Source: Herbaspirillum sp. meg3
Lineage (GTDB): Bacteria > Pseudomonadota > Gammaproteobacteria > Burkholderiales > Burkholderiaceae_D
Direction: 5' to 3'
DNA: 64,000 nucleotides
Assembly: GCF_002257565.1 (NCBI RefSeq)
Contig: NZ_CP022736.1
Span: 2,604,001 to 2,668,000, forward strand
A program made the position numbers and the translations under genes. This document shows, in pieces, positions 39,093-48,686 of the stretch (its first letter is position 1; each line of letters begins with the position of its first letter). The notes beneath the pieces are model-generated. The model had not been told where the DNA came from, searched no databases, and saw nothing but the letters and a program-made list of their open reading frames with translations.

Positions 39093-40502
39093 TCAATAGG
39101 CGATGATTTGCCGGATCAGCGCCAGCGGGCGTCGCAGAATCCAGTACACCAGCGGCACCCAGGCACCTTGCACCTTGACGGTGCCTTTCAGGCCGACGCG
39201 TTGCGCACTGACGTTGTCGAGGCGGGCGCGCAGGCGATAGGCGTAGTTGCCGTCGGGGCGTGGCAGTGCGTCGTGCCCCAGATAGCGCACCTGGCCGCTG
39301 AGTGCATCAAACGGAGTGGCTGCCAGATACAGGCTGACAGGGGCGGCATCGGGCAGCGGAATTGCGTCCCCGACCGCAATCCAGGCTTCGATCTCGACAT
39401 CCTGTGGTGCCGCTATTTTCATAATGCGTTCACCGGTCTGTACCGGGCGACCGATCCATTCAGACGGATCGTCGAATAACACCACGCCGTCTTGTGGTGC
39501 CAGCACATGGGAGCGCTGAAACTGGCTTTCCAGATAATCGGCATCGGCCTGTTTTTCGCCGATCTTGCCCAGTGACATTGCCAGCTGGCCTTTGGACTTG
39601 CTGTCCGATACCGCCATTTGTGCCTGTTGCCGGTATTCGGTCTGTGCCGCTGACAAGGCATAGCGGGCCACTTCCAGGCGGCTCGCCAACGGTGCCTCGT
39701 CGAAGCTGAACAGGGCTTGTCCGGCCTTGACCACGGCATTGGGTTGTACATGGAATTGCGCGATGACGCCGTCGAGCGGTGCGCGAATGACAGCCGGTTG
39801 GGCCGGCACCAGTTCGCCTGGTGCGAGAACGGTAAGTCGCACCGGGCAAAGCAACAAGGCGGTCACTAGCAGTGCGATCTGGGGCGGACGCCGTCGCCAC
39901 CAAGGACGGCCGCTGGTGCCACGCCACCAGGCGGCAGTCTTTGTACGCCACAAGGAAAGCGACCAGGGGCGCGGCCGAAACTGGGCCAGCCAGGCGTGAC
40001 GCCAGGTGTGCAGCCATTCTTCCAGCAAGGGATACAGTGTGGGATTGGCCAGACCGGCATCGTGTTCGGCATCACCGGCCAGCAGCAGGCCGCCCGCTAC
40101 GCTGCCGGGGTGCTCCGCGCTGGCGGGCAGGCTGATCCACAGCGCCTGGCGCGGCAACCATTCATCCCATTGCGCGCGTAGTTCAGCAGGCAACGAGTCT
40201 ACCTCCACCACGCTGGCTTGCGGACGCTGGTCTGAGTCTGATCCAGGCAGGGTCTGGCAGAGTTGCTTGAGCCACTGCACGTAGGGTGCATTGGCTTCCA
40301 CTTGCACTACCCCGGAGAGGCAGCGCACGCCACCTTCGGCGAACCACAACGCGCTTTGCCGGTAACGCTGCAGGCGATGTGTTTCGTTGACCAGTAGAAA
40401 TGCCAGTTCATCGCCATTCGCAGCAACCCGGGCGCGATGGCCCAGATCGATCAGGGTCAGTAGCGGCGATGGTGGATTGTCATGCGGAACTGCGTTGTTC
40501 AT
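39093..40502 (-). CDS. HlyD-type periplasmic adaptor with a cytoplasmic N-terminal domain
   Basis: A 469-residue protein. The first 200 or so residues form a soluble, GAF-like-sized domain of unknown role. A membrane helix (about 210-228, IALLVTALLLCPVRLTVL) is followed by an adaptor with the half-lipoyl motif PAVIRAPLDGVIAQFHVQPNA and a helical hairpin, then a second lipoyl half (APQDGVVLFDD). Such adaptors link an inner-membrane component to a TolC-like channel. The start overlaps the stop of the giant surface-protein gene by four bases, and the M50/HlyD gene follows. The three therefore probably form one functional unit. Confidence 0.82.
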   Translation of the reverse strand: MNNAVPHDNPPSPLLTLIDLGHRARVAANGDELAFLLVNETHRLQRYRQSALWFAEGGVRCLSGVVQVEANAPYVQWLKQLCQTLPGSDSDQRPQASVVEVDSLPAELRAQWDEWLPRQALWISLPASAEHPGSVAGGLLLAGDAEHDAGLANPTLYPLLEEWLHTWRHAWLAQFRPRPWSLSLWRTKTAAWWRGTSGRPWWRRRPPQIALLVTALLLCPVRLTVLAPGELVPAQPAVIRAPLDGVIAQFHVQPNAVVKAGQALFSFDEAPLASRLEVARYALSAAQTEYRQQAQMAVSDSKSKGQLAMSLGKIGEKQADADYLESQFQRSHVLAPQDGVVLFDDPSEWIGRPVQTGERIMKIAAPQDVEIEAWIAVGDAIPLPDAAPVSLYLAATPFDALSGQVRYLGHDALPRPDGNYAYRLRARLDNVSAQRVGLKGTVKVQGAWVPLVYWILRRPLALIRQIIAY

Positions 40503-43500
40503 GCATGCCCTGTCATCGCGACCTTGACGCTACGTGCCAGCGCAGCCAGCCGATCGGTACCGCCGGTACGCGACGCGTGCAGTTGCTCGCTCAGGCTGCT
40601 GCGGCCGACGGCGAGTTTTTCTGCGTCTTGCCAGTCGCCAGGAAGCAGGTGGTTCCGGGCACTTTGTGCGCGCTCGCCGAGACGTATCTTGAGCACTTGT
40701 ACTGCTTCGTGCCCCTGATTGTCACGTGCCACCACCCGGATGCTGACTTCGCCGCGCATGCCTGTCGGAACCTGGCCGGAGAAGGTGCCGCTCTGTGCCG
40801 AGAATTTCAACCACGCTGGCAGGGGACGACCATCCGCCGTGGTTGCCGACAAGGTCACCACGGCATCTGGATTGGTGTGGCCGAAGGCATCGGCAGGCAC
40901 CTGAAAGGAGATGCGCTGGCCTGCAGCGAATGTCACATCGTTCAACGGGGCATTGACCTGCAGGGAGTCACCGCTGCCGGTGCGCTCCAGCACCACAACT
41001 TGATAGCTTCCCTGGGTCGCCGGTGCGGTCAGCAAACTGACGCGTTCGCCATTGTTGAAGTCGAGTGCAGCGCTATTTTGGCCTGGTGCGCCCCATCCTT
41101 GTTGCGTCGTGCTGAGCGGCGATTCGCCCGACAGGAAGGTCAGCGAGGCGGCCGCGGGTGACGTAAACACAACCGATACCGTCGGCTGAGGTGGTGGAAT
41201 CACCGGGTCGAGGGAGGCCACAGGCGGGTTGGTCGGAATCAACGGCGTCACCGTGGTGGTGGTGGTGATGGTGGCGACTTCCAAGGTATAGGCCTGGTTG
41301 GCACTGACGCCGTCGTTGCCAGCATTGTTTTGCACCTTGAGCAGCAGCGTATGGTTGCCGCCAAGCAGTGTGACGCCGTCCCAGTTCAGCGTGGTACCGG
41401 TGACCTTGGCTGTGATATTGGTCCAAGTGACACCATTGTCGAGCGAACCGAAAACCCTGTCGGTGCCTGTCGGCGCGCCGCTGAGCGTCGCGGTGATGGT
41501 TTGTGCTGCGGTGGCGGTGATGAAATCAGTATTGCTGGCACCAGTATCGGCCGATAGCGCCACGTTGCTGAATGTGATGGTCGGCGGGGTGGTGTCCACC
41601 GTGTAGTTCTGGTTCTTGACCAAGCCATCATTGCCGGCGTTGTCCGTCACCCTGAGCAGCAGTGTGTTGCTGCCGCTCAACGTGACGCCGTTCCAGGTCA
41701 GGGTGGTGCCGCTGACCTTGCTGGTGATATCGGTCCAGGTGGCACCGTTGTCGAGCGAGCCGTAGACGATGTCGGTACCGGCCGGAGCGGCGCTCAGTGT
41801 CGCAGTGATGGTTTGCGCCGCGGTATTGGTGATGAAGTCGGTACTGCTGCTGCCATTGTCTGCCGACAGGGATAGATTGCTGAAGGTGATTGTCGGTGCT
41901 GTGGTATCAAGCGTATAGGCTTGGGTCTTGGGCGTGCTTTGATTGCCGGCGGCGTCTTGCACTTTAAGCTGCAGCGTATTGCTGCCGGTCAGGGTGACAC
42001 CGTTCCAGGTCAGCGAGGTGCCGCTGACCTTGCTGGTGATATCAGTCCAGGTAGCACCATTGTCGAGCGAGCCATAGACGGTCTCGGAACCGGTTGGGGC
42101 CACGCTCAGTGTGGCTCTGATGGTTTGCGCCGCGGTGTTGGTGATGAAGTCGGTGTTGCTGGTGCCGGTGTCGCCCGAGAAGGAGAGCGCGCTGAAGGTC
42201 GTCGTCGGTGCCGTGGTGTCGATGACGATATCCTTGTTGGCACCGAGGGAACCCGCGGTCCCCGGTGTCGCCAGGGTGATCGAGACATTCTGGTGACTGC
42301 CGCCGGTTTCGATGATGGTGGCACCGTTGAGTGACAGTGCGGCGGTCGAGTTGTAATCGAGATCGGCTGAGTTCTGGCCGTTGGCAACCGTATAGCTGAA
42401 AGTCAATGCCGAGCTGCCTGATCCGCCGGTATAGGTGGCAGTGCCACCGGAGTTGAGCGTCAGCGCCGGTATACCGCCGGTGGTATCAACCGTGACTGCG
42501 CCGCTGAAGTTGACCACAATGGTCACGATCTGGCTGCTGCCATAGGCGCCGTCTGCCGTGCTCGCACTTACGCCGGTGATGCTGGGTTGGGAGCCATCGA
42601 CCAGGATCGCCGCGGTAGATCCGGGATTGATCGTGAGTGTCGCGTTGTTGCCGGCGGTATCCTTGAGCGTGCCGCCATTGGCTGAAAGTGCGCCGACCGT
42701 GATGCCGTTGTTGTCGCTGTCGCCACTGGGCACGACGTAACGGAACGTCAGCGCACTGGTACCTGAGCCAGAGAGGTAGGTGGCGTAGCGCGTAGTGGCA
42801 CCGACCACGATGGCAATGCTTGGCGTGCCACTGCCGGTATCGACGATGACCGCTTCGCCGAAGTTGACGACGAAGTCCAGTGCCTGGCCGCTGTAGTAGG
42901 TGCCATTGGCTGGCGTGGTGACCGAGTTGACTGCAGGCGCGGCGGTATCAACCGTGACGGTCAGTCCGGCAGAAGCGGCCGAGACGTTGCCGGCGGTGTC
43001 TTTGGCAGTGACGGTGAAGACGTGACTGCCGTCGGACAGCACGCCGGTGGTGTAGCTCCAGCCGCTACTGCCGGCCACCACGGTGCCGAGCAGCGTGGCA
43101 CCGTCGTAGATGGTGACGGTACTGCCGTTTTCTGCCGTGCCGCTAAGAGTCGGTGTGTTGTCGTTGGTGATCTTGTCGCTGCTGGATGCGCCGGTATCGC
43201 TGCTTGCATCAAGGGTCGGGGTACCGGGTGTGGCGGGGGCAGTGCTATCGAGCGTGTAACTTGCACTCGAACTGGCGCCATTGTTCCCTGCGGCATCTGA
43301 CACGCGCAGCAGGAGCGTATTGCTGCCGGTCAGTGTCACGCCGTTCCAGGTCAACGTGGTGCCGGACACCTTGCTGGTGATGTTGGTCCAGGTAGTGCCG
43401 TTGTCGAGCGAGCCCCAGACCACGTCGGAACCGGCCGGTGTGCCACTGAGCGTGGCGGTGATGGTCTGGGACGGGTTGCTGGTGATGAGATCGGTGTTGC

Positions 43501-45712
43501 TGCTGCCGGTGTCGTTTGAGAACCCGATTGTGGAGAATGCGATCGTCGGTGCCGTGGTGTCGAGCACATAAGCCTGGGACGTACTAGTGCCATTGTTGCC
43601 GGCGGCATCTGTCACGCGCAGCAGGAGCGTATTGCTGCCGGTCAGTGTCACGCCGTTCCAGGTCAACGTGGTGCCGCTCACCTTGCTGGTGATGTTGATC
43701 CAGGTCGCGCCGTTGTTGAGTGAGCCCCAGACCACATCAGTACCCGCAGGTGTCGCGCTGAGCGTGGCGGTGATGGTCTGGGACGGGTTATTGGTAATGA
43801 AGTCGGAGCTGCTGGTGCCCGTGTCGTTCGAAAAAACGATACTGCTGAAGCTGATGGTCGGCGCGGTGGTGTCCAGTGTATAGATCTGCTGCGCAATGGT
43901 ACCGTCGTTGCCGGCGGCGTCTTGTACTTTTAGCTTGAGCGTATTGCTGCTGATCAGCGTCACGCCGTTCCAGGTCAGCGCGGTACCGCTCACCTTGCTG
44001 GTGATGTCGGTCCAGGTAGCGCCGTTGTCGATTGAGCCCCAGACGACATCGCCAGCAGCAAGTGTCGTGCTGAGGGTGGCGTTGATGGTCTGGGATGGGT
44101 TGCTGGTAAGGAAATCGGTGGAGCTGGAGCCAGTGTCGTTGGAGAACGACAGACTGCCCACGGTGGTGGTCGGCGCTACGTTGTCGAAGGTGTAAGTGTG
44201 TGTGAACGGCGTGCTGCTGCCATTGACGTTGGTGACGCGAGCCTCGAAGGTATTGCTGCCGGACAGCGTGGTACTGACCGACCAGCTGGCACTGCCGACG
44301 CTACTGGTGGCGGAGGACCAGCTAATGCCGCCATCGAACGAGACCTCGACGAATTCGCCGGTGACCAGGCTGGCCGACAGGGTGCCGCTAATCGTCTGGC
44401 TGGCAACGTTGGTGATGAAGTCGGTGCCGTTGACACCAGTGTCGTGTTGCAGGGCGGCGGTTGCGACGGTGGTGGACGGCGGGGCGTTGGGATCGGTGAT
44501 ATTGCTCAGGACGATATTGTCGAAGCCCCATTCGAAGACGCCGCCGGCATCAGCGGTGGTAATCACGACATTGGTGACGCCGGTAAAATAACTCGGATGC
44601 GTGGCGGTGGACAGATTGAGCACCCAGGAGTTGCCGACAAAGCTGGCCGTGAAGGTTTCACTGCCCTTGTTTGTGGTGAGGGTAATGCTCAGGCCATCGG
44701 GGCCAAGCTGGGCCAGTGTGAACGAAGTCAGGTCAAAGGTTTTGCTGCCGGCAACGGTCAGCGAGAGCCGTGACTCGGTAAAGACGCCACCTTCCCCTGA
44801 GGCCAGCACTTTGCCGGAGGCATTGCTGATGTCCGAGCCAAAGGCATTGAGTTCAGTATCGACCAGCATGTTGGCATCGGTCGATGTGATGACTATGGTG
44901 TCCGAACCGATTGTCTGCGAGATGGTGTTGCTGTCCGTGCCTTGCGCCACAGTTTCGAAATCGAAAGTCGAGCTGGTCAGAAGTCCCTGATAAGCGCTGG
45001 CTGTCAGCGTGCTGGCTTCGATCGTGCCGGTGCGATACTCCAGAGTCCAGTCGCCGCCGCGCGCCGCGCTGCCGGTGGCGTCGCTGGAGGCTGCGATGTC
45101 GGCCCCGGTCGCTTGCGACAGGTCGTTGATGAAGGTCTGGCCATTCGTTGTTTCGGCAATATCGCAACCGTACAGCAGCAAATCGCCGCCCGCTTTGAGA
45201 GCGTGTCCCAACTCAGCCAGCTCGGCCTGCACCTGGGTGTCGGACAGGCTGCTGTCGGTGAGCGTGGTGGTACCCAGGTGCAACTGGCCATCGGCTCCAT
45301 GCGACAGGATGCTGATCGAGTCGTAGCCGCCTTGTGTCTCTGCCCATTTGGCGATCTGCGCCAGGCCATCCTTGCTGCCGTCGATTTCGATGATGCCTAC
45401 ACCGGCGCGAATACTGGCTTCCAGCGTCTTGTAGTCGGCCACCGAAGTGTCAACGATGACCACTTCCTTCTTTTGATCGTTCTTGCTGGGATCGGCGGCG
45501 CGCACTTCGACCGCCGCCGGCACCTCGGCAATCTTGGCCAGCGCGGCGGTATCGGCTGCGGCATGGGCAGCATCGACCACTGCGGCACCGTCGAACATGA
45601 AACGCTGCTCCAGCGCGAGCCGGTGCGGTGTACGCTGCAAGCGTGTCCGGACCGGTTTGGCCGCGTCAAGATCGAGCGCTTCGAGGAAATGATGGGGAGT
45701 TGTACTGTTCAT
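40499..45712 (-). CDS. Giant DUF4347 surface protein with Ig-like repeats (LEPR-XLL-like leader)
   Basis: A 1737-residue predicted adhesin. It has no classical signal peptide but carries LEQRFMFDGA (34-43), a variant of the LEPRxLFDGA motif of this class. A DUF4347 domain follows (about 85-240, with ISILSHGADG and LLLYGCDIAE), then a beta-rich domain and a divergent Ig-like repeat. Next come three 104-residue repeats, three other Ig-like domains, and three more 104-residue repeats. The C-terminal part includes a He_PIG-like domain (PLPAWLKFSAQSGTFSGQVP). The repeats share SNDTGSS.TDF, GSLDNGATWT and LTWNGVTLTGSNTL. No RTX nonapeptides are seen. It should be exported to the cell surface for adhesion or biofilm formation, most likely by the adaptors encoded around it. 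Confidence 0.85.
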   Translation of the reverse strand: MNSTTPHHFLEALDLDAAKPVRTRLQRTPHRLALEQRFMFDGAAVVDAAHAAADTAALAKIAEVPAAVEVRAADPSKNDQKKEVVIVDTSVADYKTLEASIRAGVGIIEIDGSKDGLAQIAKWAETQGGYDSISILSHGADGQLHLGTTTLTDSSLSDTQVQAELAELGHALKAGGDLLLYGCDIAETTNGQTFINDLSQATGADIAASSDATGSAARGGDWTLEYRTGTIEASTLTASAYQGLLTSSTFDFETVAQGTDSNTISQTIGSDTIVITSTDANMLVDTELNAFGSDISNASGKVLASGEGGVFTESRLSLTVAGSKTFDLTSFTLAQLGPDGLSITLTTNKGSETFTASFVGNSWVLNLSTATHPSYFTGVTNVVITTADAGGVFEWGFDNIVLSNITDPNAPPSTTVATAALQHDTGVNGTDFITNVASQTISGTLSASLVTGEFVEVSFDGGISWSSATSSVGSASWSVSTTLSGSNTFEARVTNVNGSSTPFTHTYTFDNVAPTTTVGSLSFSNDTGSSSTDFLTSNPSQTINATLSTTLAAGDVVWGSIDNGATWTDITSKVSGTALTWNGVTLISSNTLKLKVQDAAGNDGTIAQQIYTLDTTAPTISFSSIVFSNDTGTSSSDFITNNPSQTITATLSATPAGTDVVWGSLNNGATWINITSKVSGTTLTWNGVTLTGSNTLLLRVTDAAGNNGTSTSQAYVLDTTAPTIAFSTIGFSNDTGSSNTDLITSNPSQTITATLSGTPAGSDVVWGSLDNGTTWTNITSKVSGTTLTWNGVTLTGSNTLLLRVSDAAGNNGASSSASYTLDSTAPATPGTPTLDASSDTGASSSDKITNDNTPTLSGTAENGSTVTIYDGATLLGTVVAGSSGWSYTTGVLSDGSHVFTVTAKDTAGNVSAASAGLTVTVDTAAPAVNSVTTPANGTYYSGQALDFVVNFGEAVIVDTGSGTPSIAIVVGATTRYATYLSGSGTSALTFRYVVPSGDSDNNGITVGALSANGGTLKDTAGNNATLTINPGSTAAILVDGSQPSITGVSASTADGAYGSSQIVTIVVNFSGAVTVDTTGGIPALTLNSGGTATYTGGSGSSALTFSYTVANGQNSADLDYNSTAALSLNGATIIETGGSHQNVSITLATPGTAGSLGANKDIVIDTTAPTTTFSALSFSGDTGTSNTDFITNTAAQTIRATLSVAPTGSETVYGSLDNGATWTDITSKVSGTSLTWNGVTLTGSNTLQLKVQDAAGNQSTPKTQAYTLDTTAPTITFSNLSLSADNGSSSTDFITNTAAQTITATLSAAPAGTDIVYGSLDNGATWTDITSKVSGTTLTWNGVTLSGSNTLLLRVTDNAGNDGLVKNQNYTVDTTPPTITFSNVALSADTGASNTDFITATAAQTITATLSGAPTGTDRVFGSLDNGVTWTNITAKVTGTTLNWDGVTLLGGNHTLLLKVQNNAGNDGVSANQAYTLEVATITTTTTVTPLIPTNPPVASLDPVIPPPQPTVSVVFTSPAAASLTFLSGESPLSTTQQGWGAPGQNSAALDFNNGERVSLLTAPATQGSYQVVVLERTGSGDSLQVNAPLNDVTFAAGQRISFQVPADAFGHTNPDAVVTLSATTADGRPLPAWLKFSAQSGTFSGQVPTGMRGEVSIRVVARDNQGHEAVQVLKIRLGERAQSARNHLLPGDWQDAEKLAVGRSSLSEQLHASRTGGTDRLAALARSVKVAMTGHA
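41280..42200 (-). repeat. 312-bp tandem repeats, group B (3 copies)
   Basis: Three in-frame copies encode 104-residue Ig-like modules of the giant surface protein. Equivalent positions such as 41834 and 42146 are 312 bp apart, and long stretches around GTTCCAGGTCAG are nearly identical. Confidence 0.8.
43240..44190 (-). repeat. 312-bp tandem repeats, group A (3 copies)
   Basis: Three further copies of the same module, with the same 312-bp period (equivalent points near 43487, 43799 and 44111). They are separated from group B by about 1 kb of different Ig-like domains. Neighbouring copies look more alike than copies from the other group. Confidence 0.8.
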
Positions 45713-45796
45713 GGCGATAGTTCCGAGGTGACAGTAATACCGGTGCTGCCGGAGTCAGCAGCGGGTTGAAGTATTTTAGCCATGTTTTCGCGCAAG

Positions 45797-46774
45797 TCAG
45801 TGCGCATGGCTGGATAAATGTGCTGCAACCTGCTGATCCAGTTGCGGTTGCCAGGTCGGCGGCATGACGGCGCTGATCATCTGGTCCAGGCGTTCTATGG
45901 CTGCACGTCCTGCTGCATCGGTCACCGTGGCTCTGGCAGCGCTGTTCCATAAGTAAGCCTTGGCCAGATGTTCGGGTGACAACACGCCAGTATCAGGATC
46001 GACAGGGAGTTTTGCGTAGAGCAGGGCGGTAGGCAGATAGGCCGGGATGTAACCCGCACCGGCAGCCGTTTCAAGCCAGAACGCGCCAGCCTGGAGGTCG
46101 GCCGGGCCGCCTTCGCCCTGCGCCAGCATCAGGCCAAGCCGGTATTGCCCTTCGGGGTTGCCCAGTGCTGCGGCTTCCTGGTACAGGGCGCGCGCGTGCG
46201 GCAGGTCCTGCGGCACGAAGTTGCCTTGCTGGTAATAGTTTGCCAGCCGCAGCATGGCCGGAGGCGAGGAGGCCAGAGCGACCTGCGTGCACAGGTCGAT
46301 GCCACGCTGTATATCCTGTGCAACACCTTTGCCCTGGATGTAGTAGTCGGCGGCATTGCAGGACGAAATCAAATGTCCGTGCTGGGCCGCCAGTGCATAC
46401 CATTTCAGGGCGGCGGGAATGTCCGGCGCTCTGCCGATGCCCTGTGCCAGGCAGTCAGCCCAGTTGTTTTCGGCGGTCGGCACTTTGCGTCGTGCGGCTT
46501 TGTCGAACCAGCTGCAAGCTACTGCCGGATCGCGCGGGCGACCCCAGCCTTCCTGATAAAACATGCCAACCACAAACTGCGCCAGACCACTGCGTTCGCT
46601 CTGGCGCAGGTATAAGGAATAAGCCTTCTTGTAGTCCTTGGCGCTCAGTGCCGCCTGCGCCGTATTCAAGGCCTTGTCGAGCGCCTTGTCCCGTTCGGCA
46701 TGCGCCAGGCCGCTGCCTGCCAGCAGCGTGGCAATCAGCAAGACCTGAAGGCAATGTGGACAGGCGAACTTCAT
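45797..46774 (-). CDS. Exported Sel1-repeat (TPR-like) protein
   Basis: A protein of about 325 residues with a signal peptide (MKFACPHCLQVLLIATLLAG...LAHA) and five or six Sel1 repeats in about residues 50-270, each with an AxxWYxxAAxxGxxxA-like core (for example ALKWYALAAQHGHLISSCNAADYYIQGKGV). Sel1 solenoids bind other proteins. It sits 84 bp upstream of the giant surface-protein gene in the same orientation, so a periplasmic scaffold or chaperone role in that export route is plausible. ATG 46774 is preferred over the in-frame TTG 46789, because the signal peptide then begins normally. Confidence 0.8.
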   Translation of the reverse strand: MKFACPHCLQVLLIATLLAGSGLAHAERDKALDKALNTAQAALSAKDYKKAYSLYLRQSERSGLAQFVVGMFYQEGWGRPRDPAVACSWFDKAARRKVPTAENNWADCLAQGIGRAPDIPAALKWYALAAQHGHLISSCNAADYYIQGKGVAQDIQRGIDLCTQVALASSPPAMLRLANYYQQGNFVPQDLPHARALYQEAAALGNPEGQYRLGLMLAQGEGGPADLQAGAFWLETAAGAGYIPAYLPTALLYAKLPVDPDTGVLSPEHLAKAYLWNSAARATVTDAAGRAAIERLDQMISAVMPPTWQPQLDQQVAAHLSSHAH

Positions 46775-46833
46775 AAGCGGTAACGGCAATCAAGATCCTA
46801 CGGCTGCGCTGGGCGGCAGCGCAGCCGCAGCGG

Positions 46834-47757
46834 TTAATTGGAGACAGGATACAAGCCGGAAATGGCAATGAAATAGCGCAAGGCGATATACGACGGCATG
46901 ATATTGACAGGTGTATTGGTGCCGGCCAGGGCCGTTGATCCCGAAATGCTGGCAGCGAACGGCGAGAGGTTGGCCGACGGTGTACCCACCATGGTCGTGG
47001 AAGCTGTGCCACCCAGTGTGGTGGTCGGGTTGCCGACGAAGCCGACCGGGGCGGTGCCACGGATGCTGCCGTTAGTGCCGGCGATCATGGATACCGAAGG
47101 GGCCGCATTGGAATAGATCTTGGCAGCGGCACCGGAGGTCAGAGTTAGCGATCCGTTGGCTGGTTCATTGGTTGTGGTGCCGCCGTGGGATGCGTAGAGT
47201 TTCAGCGCGCTGCCATCAACCGTGGCCTGCACGTTCGCCAGTGTTGTCGTCGCGGTGACGGCCGACAGGTTGGTGACGAAGCTGACATTTTGGAAGCTGA
47301 GCGATACGCCGCCGCCGCCGACCTGAATTGGCGCGTTGGCACTGCTGAGCGCATGGGCATGGGAGGGCAATTGCGAGGCCGTCAACTGGATCGACGGGTT
47401 ATTGTCCTGCGTGGCGCCAACTGCGTAGTTGAGGCCTGTAGCGGCGTGATAACCGGCGCCGATCACGACGCGCCCTTGCAGGTTTGGCAGATTGAATGCA
47501 TTGGTGTTGCCGCCATAGGTAGTGCCGATCAGCGCGTACATGGCTTGATAGGAATTGGTGTTGAGTGCCTGGCCGTTGGCCAGCACGTAGCTGTCGAAAC
47601 CAGCTGAATACTGACTGCCTGCCACGGCCATGATGCAGACCGCCGAGATGAAAGGATCGGCCGGGCAGGCATAACTGCTGGTACCTGCCATGAGTGCTGC
47701 GGTCAATACACTCAGTTTTGCAATATTTTTAGCTGTTTTATTGGACTTGATCTGCAT
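46834..47757 (-). CDS. Exported phage-tail-collar-domain protein
   Basis: A 307-residue protein with a signal peptide (about 1-30, ending SSYA before CPADP). A tail-collar domain follows (about 55-100), with the core YALIGTTYGGNTNAFNLPNLQGRVVIGAG. The rest is Gly/Ser/Thr/Ala-rich, beta-prone and repetitive, ending in a hydrophobic strand MPSYIALRYFIAISG typical of these proteins. Collar domains occur in phage tail fibres and in bacterial Mdp-like (microcystin-dependent protein) surface proteins. No other phage gene is nearby, so it is better read as a secreted structural protein of the surface-protein locus. Confidence 0.82.
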   Translation of the reverse strand: MQIKSNKTAKNIAKLSVLTAALMAGTSSYACPADPFISAVCIMAVAGSQYSAGFDSYVLANGQALNTNSYQAMYALIGTTYGGNTNAFNLPNLQGRVVIGAGYHAATGLNYAVGATQDNNPSIQLTASQLPSHAHALSSANAPIQVGGGGVSLSFQNVSFVTNLSAVTATTTLANVQATVDGSALKLYASHGGTTTNEPANGSLTLTSGAAAKIYSNAAPSVSMIAGTNGSIRGTAPVGFVGNPTTTLGGTASTTMVGTPSANLSPFAASISGSTALAGTNTPVNIMPSYIALRYFIAISGLYPVSN

Positions 47758-47800
47758 GTGCCTTCTCCTTCGATGTGTTTTTCGATCCTAAGATTTCGCA

Positions 47801-48676
47801 CTATGGGCGTTGCTCTTCCGGGCGGAACATGACGGCACCGCTCATGCCTGCCATCAATTCATTGAATTTTCCATCAACCACACCGACCACCTTGACCGAC
47901 TGGCTCACCGGGTCAACCCTGGCCCCCAGACGCTGGACCTTGGCCGGATAGGTCTTGCTGGTTTCATCGATGCGGATCTGGAAGGTATTACCTGGCCTGA
48001 TCCAGGCCAGCCATTTTGACGGGACGATGAATTCCAGTTCCAGCGCACTGTCATCGATGATTTCGAGCAGGGTCTGGCCGGGTTGTGCGAATTGCTGTTC
48101 GCGCACCTTTTGGTCTGCGACGCGTCCGCTGAAGGGGGCGGCGATGACACACTTACCGACGATTGCCGCTTGCGCGGCGAGGTCGGCGCGAGCTTTGGCG
48201 ACTTCCGCTTCGGCGTTGTCCAGTTCTACGCGGCCGACCGAATTGAGCTCCGCCAGGCGCTTGTTGGCTTGCCAGGCCTTGTCGGCACCCGTCAGGCTGG
48301 CCCTGGCTTTGTTGAGCTGCGCATTCTGGACCGCGCAATCGAACTGCACCAAAGCCTGCCCGCGTTGAAACCGACCGCCTTCGGTGACCGGCAGGCGCGC
48401 GATGACGGCGCCGATTTCTGCCGCGATTGTGGTGTAGCGGACTGGTGCCAGTTGCGCACGAATTTCTCGTTTATCGAGCATGCCTGGCGACGCCGTTGGT
48501 GAAAGGGCCGGTGCAGCGCTTGCGGCGACCCTGGCCGGGGCCGCCTGCGGTGCCTTGAGCGGCTCGGCAGCACTGACCGCGTCAGCGACAGCGATCACCA
48601 TGCCAGCGGCAACAATGAGTGTGACTGCCGAGGTCGGCAGACAATGCCATGGGCGGCGAGGCGAGAGAGTTTGCAT
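47801..48676 (-). CDS. Periplasmic adaptor (HlyD/RND membrane-fusion type)
   Basis: A protein of about 291 residues. An N-terminal hydrophobic segment (about 12-34) serves as a signal or anchor. The adaptor part has RAQLAPVRYTTIAAEIGAVIARLPVTEGGRFQRGQALVQFD, a helical hairpin with Ala/Lys/Glu repeats, and a second lipoyl half CVIAAPFSGRVADQKV. It ends in a beta-barrel domain with VKVVGVVDGKF. It follows the outer-membrane factor by 10 bp. ATG 48676 is preferred; the frame is open to 48784 but that extension overlaps the outer-membrane gene and is not conserved-looking. No RND or ABC pump gene is next to it. Confidence 0.82.
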   Translation of the reverse strand: MQTLSPRRPWHCLPTSAVTLIVAAGMVIAVADAVSAAEPLKAPQAAPARVAASAAPALSPTASPGMLDKREIRAQLAPVRYTTIAAEIGAVIARLPVTEGGRFQRGQALVQFDCAVQNAQLNKARASLTGADKAWQANKRLAELNSVGRVELDNAEAEVAKARADLAAQAAIVGKCVIAAPFSGRVADQKVREQQFAQPGQTLLEIIDDSALELEFIVPSKWLAWIRPGNTFQIRIDETSKTYPAKVQRLGARVDPVSQSVKVVGVVDGKFNELMAGMSGAVMFRPEEQRP

Positions 48677-48686
48677 GCTTGCCAGC

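Noticed and set aside
41280..44190. Regularly spaced repeats that might be read as a CRISPR-like array
   Set aside because: The repeats are 312 bp, contiguous, in frame and encode Ig-like protein modules; there are no short repeats with unique spacers.
46834..47757. Prophage remnant, suggested by the tail-collar domain
   Set aside because: No capsid, tail, integrase or lysis genes are near, the protein has a signal peptide, and the gene is embedded in an export block.
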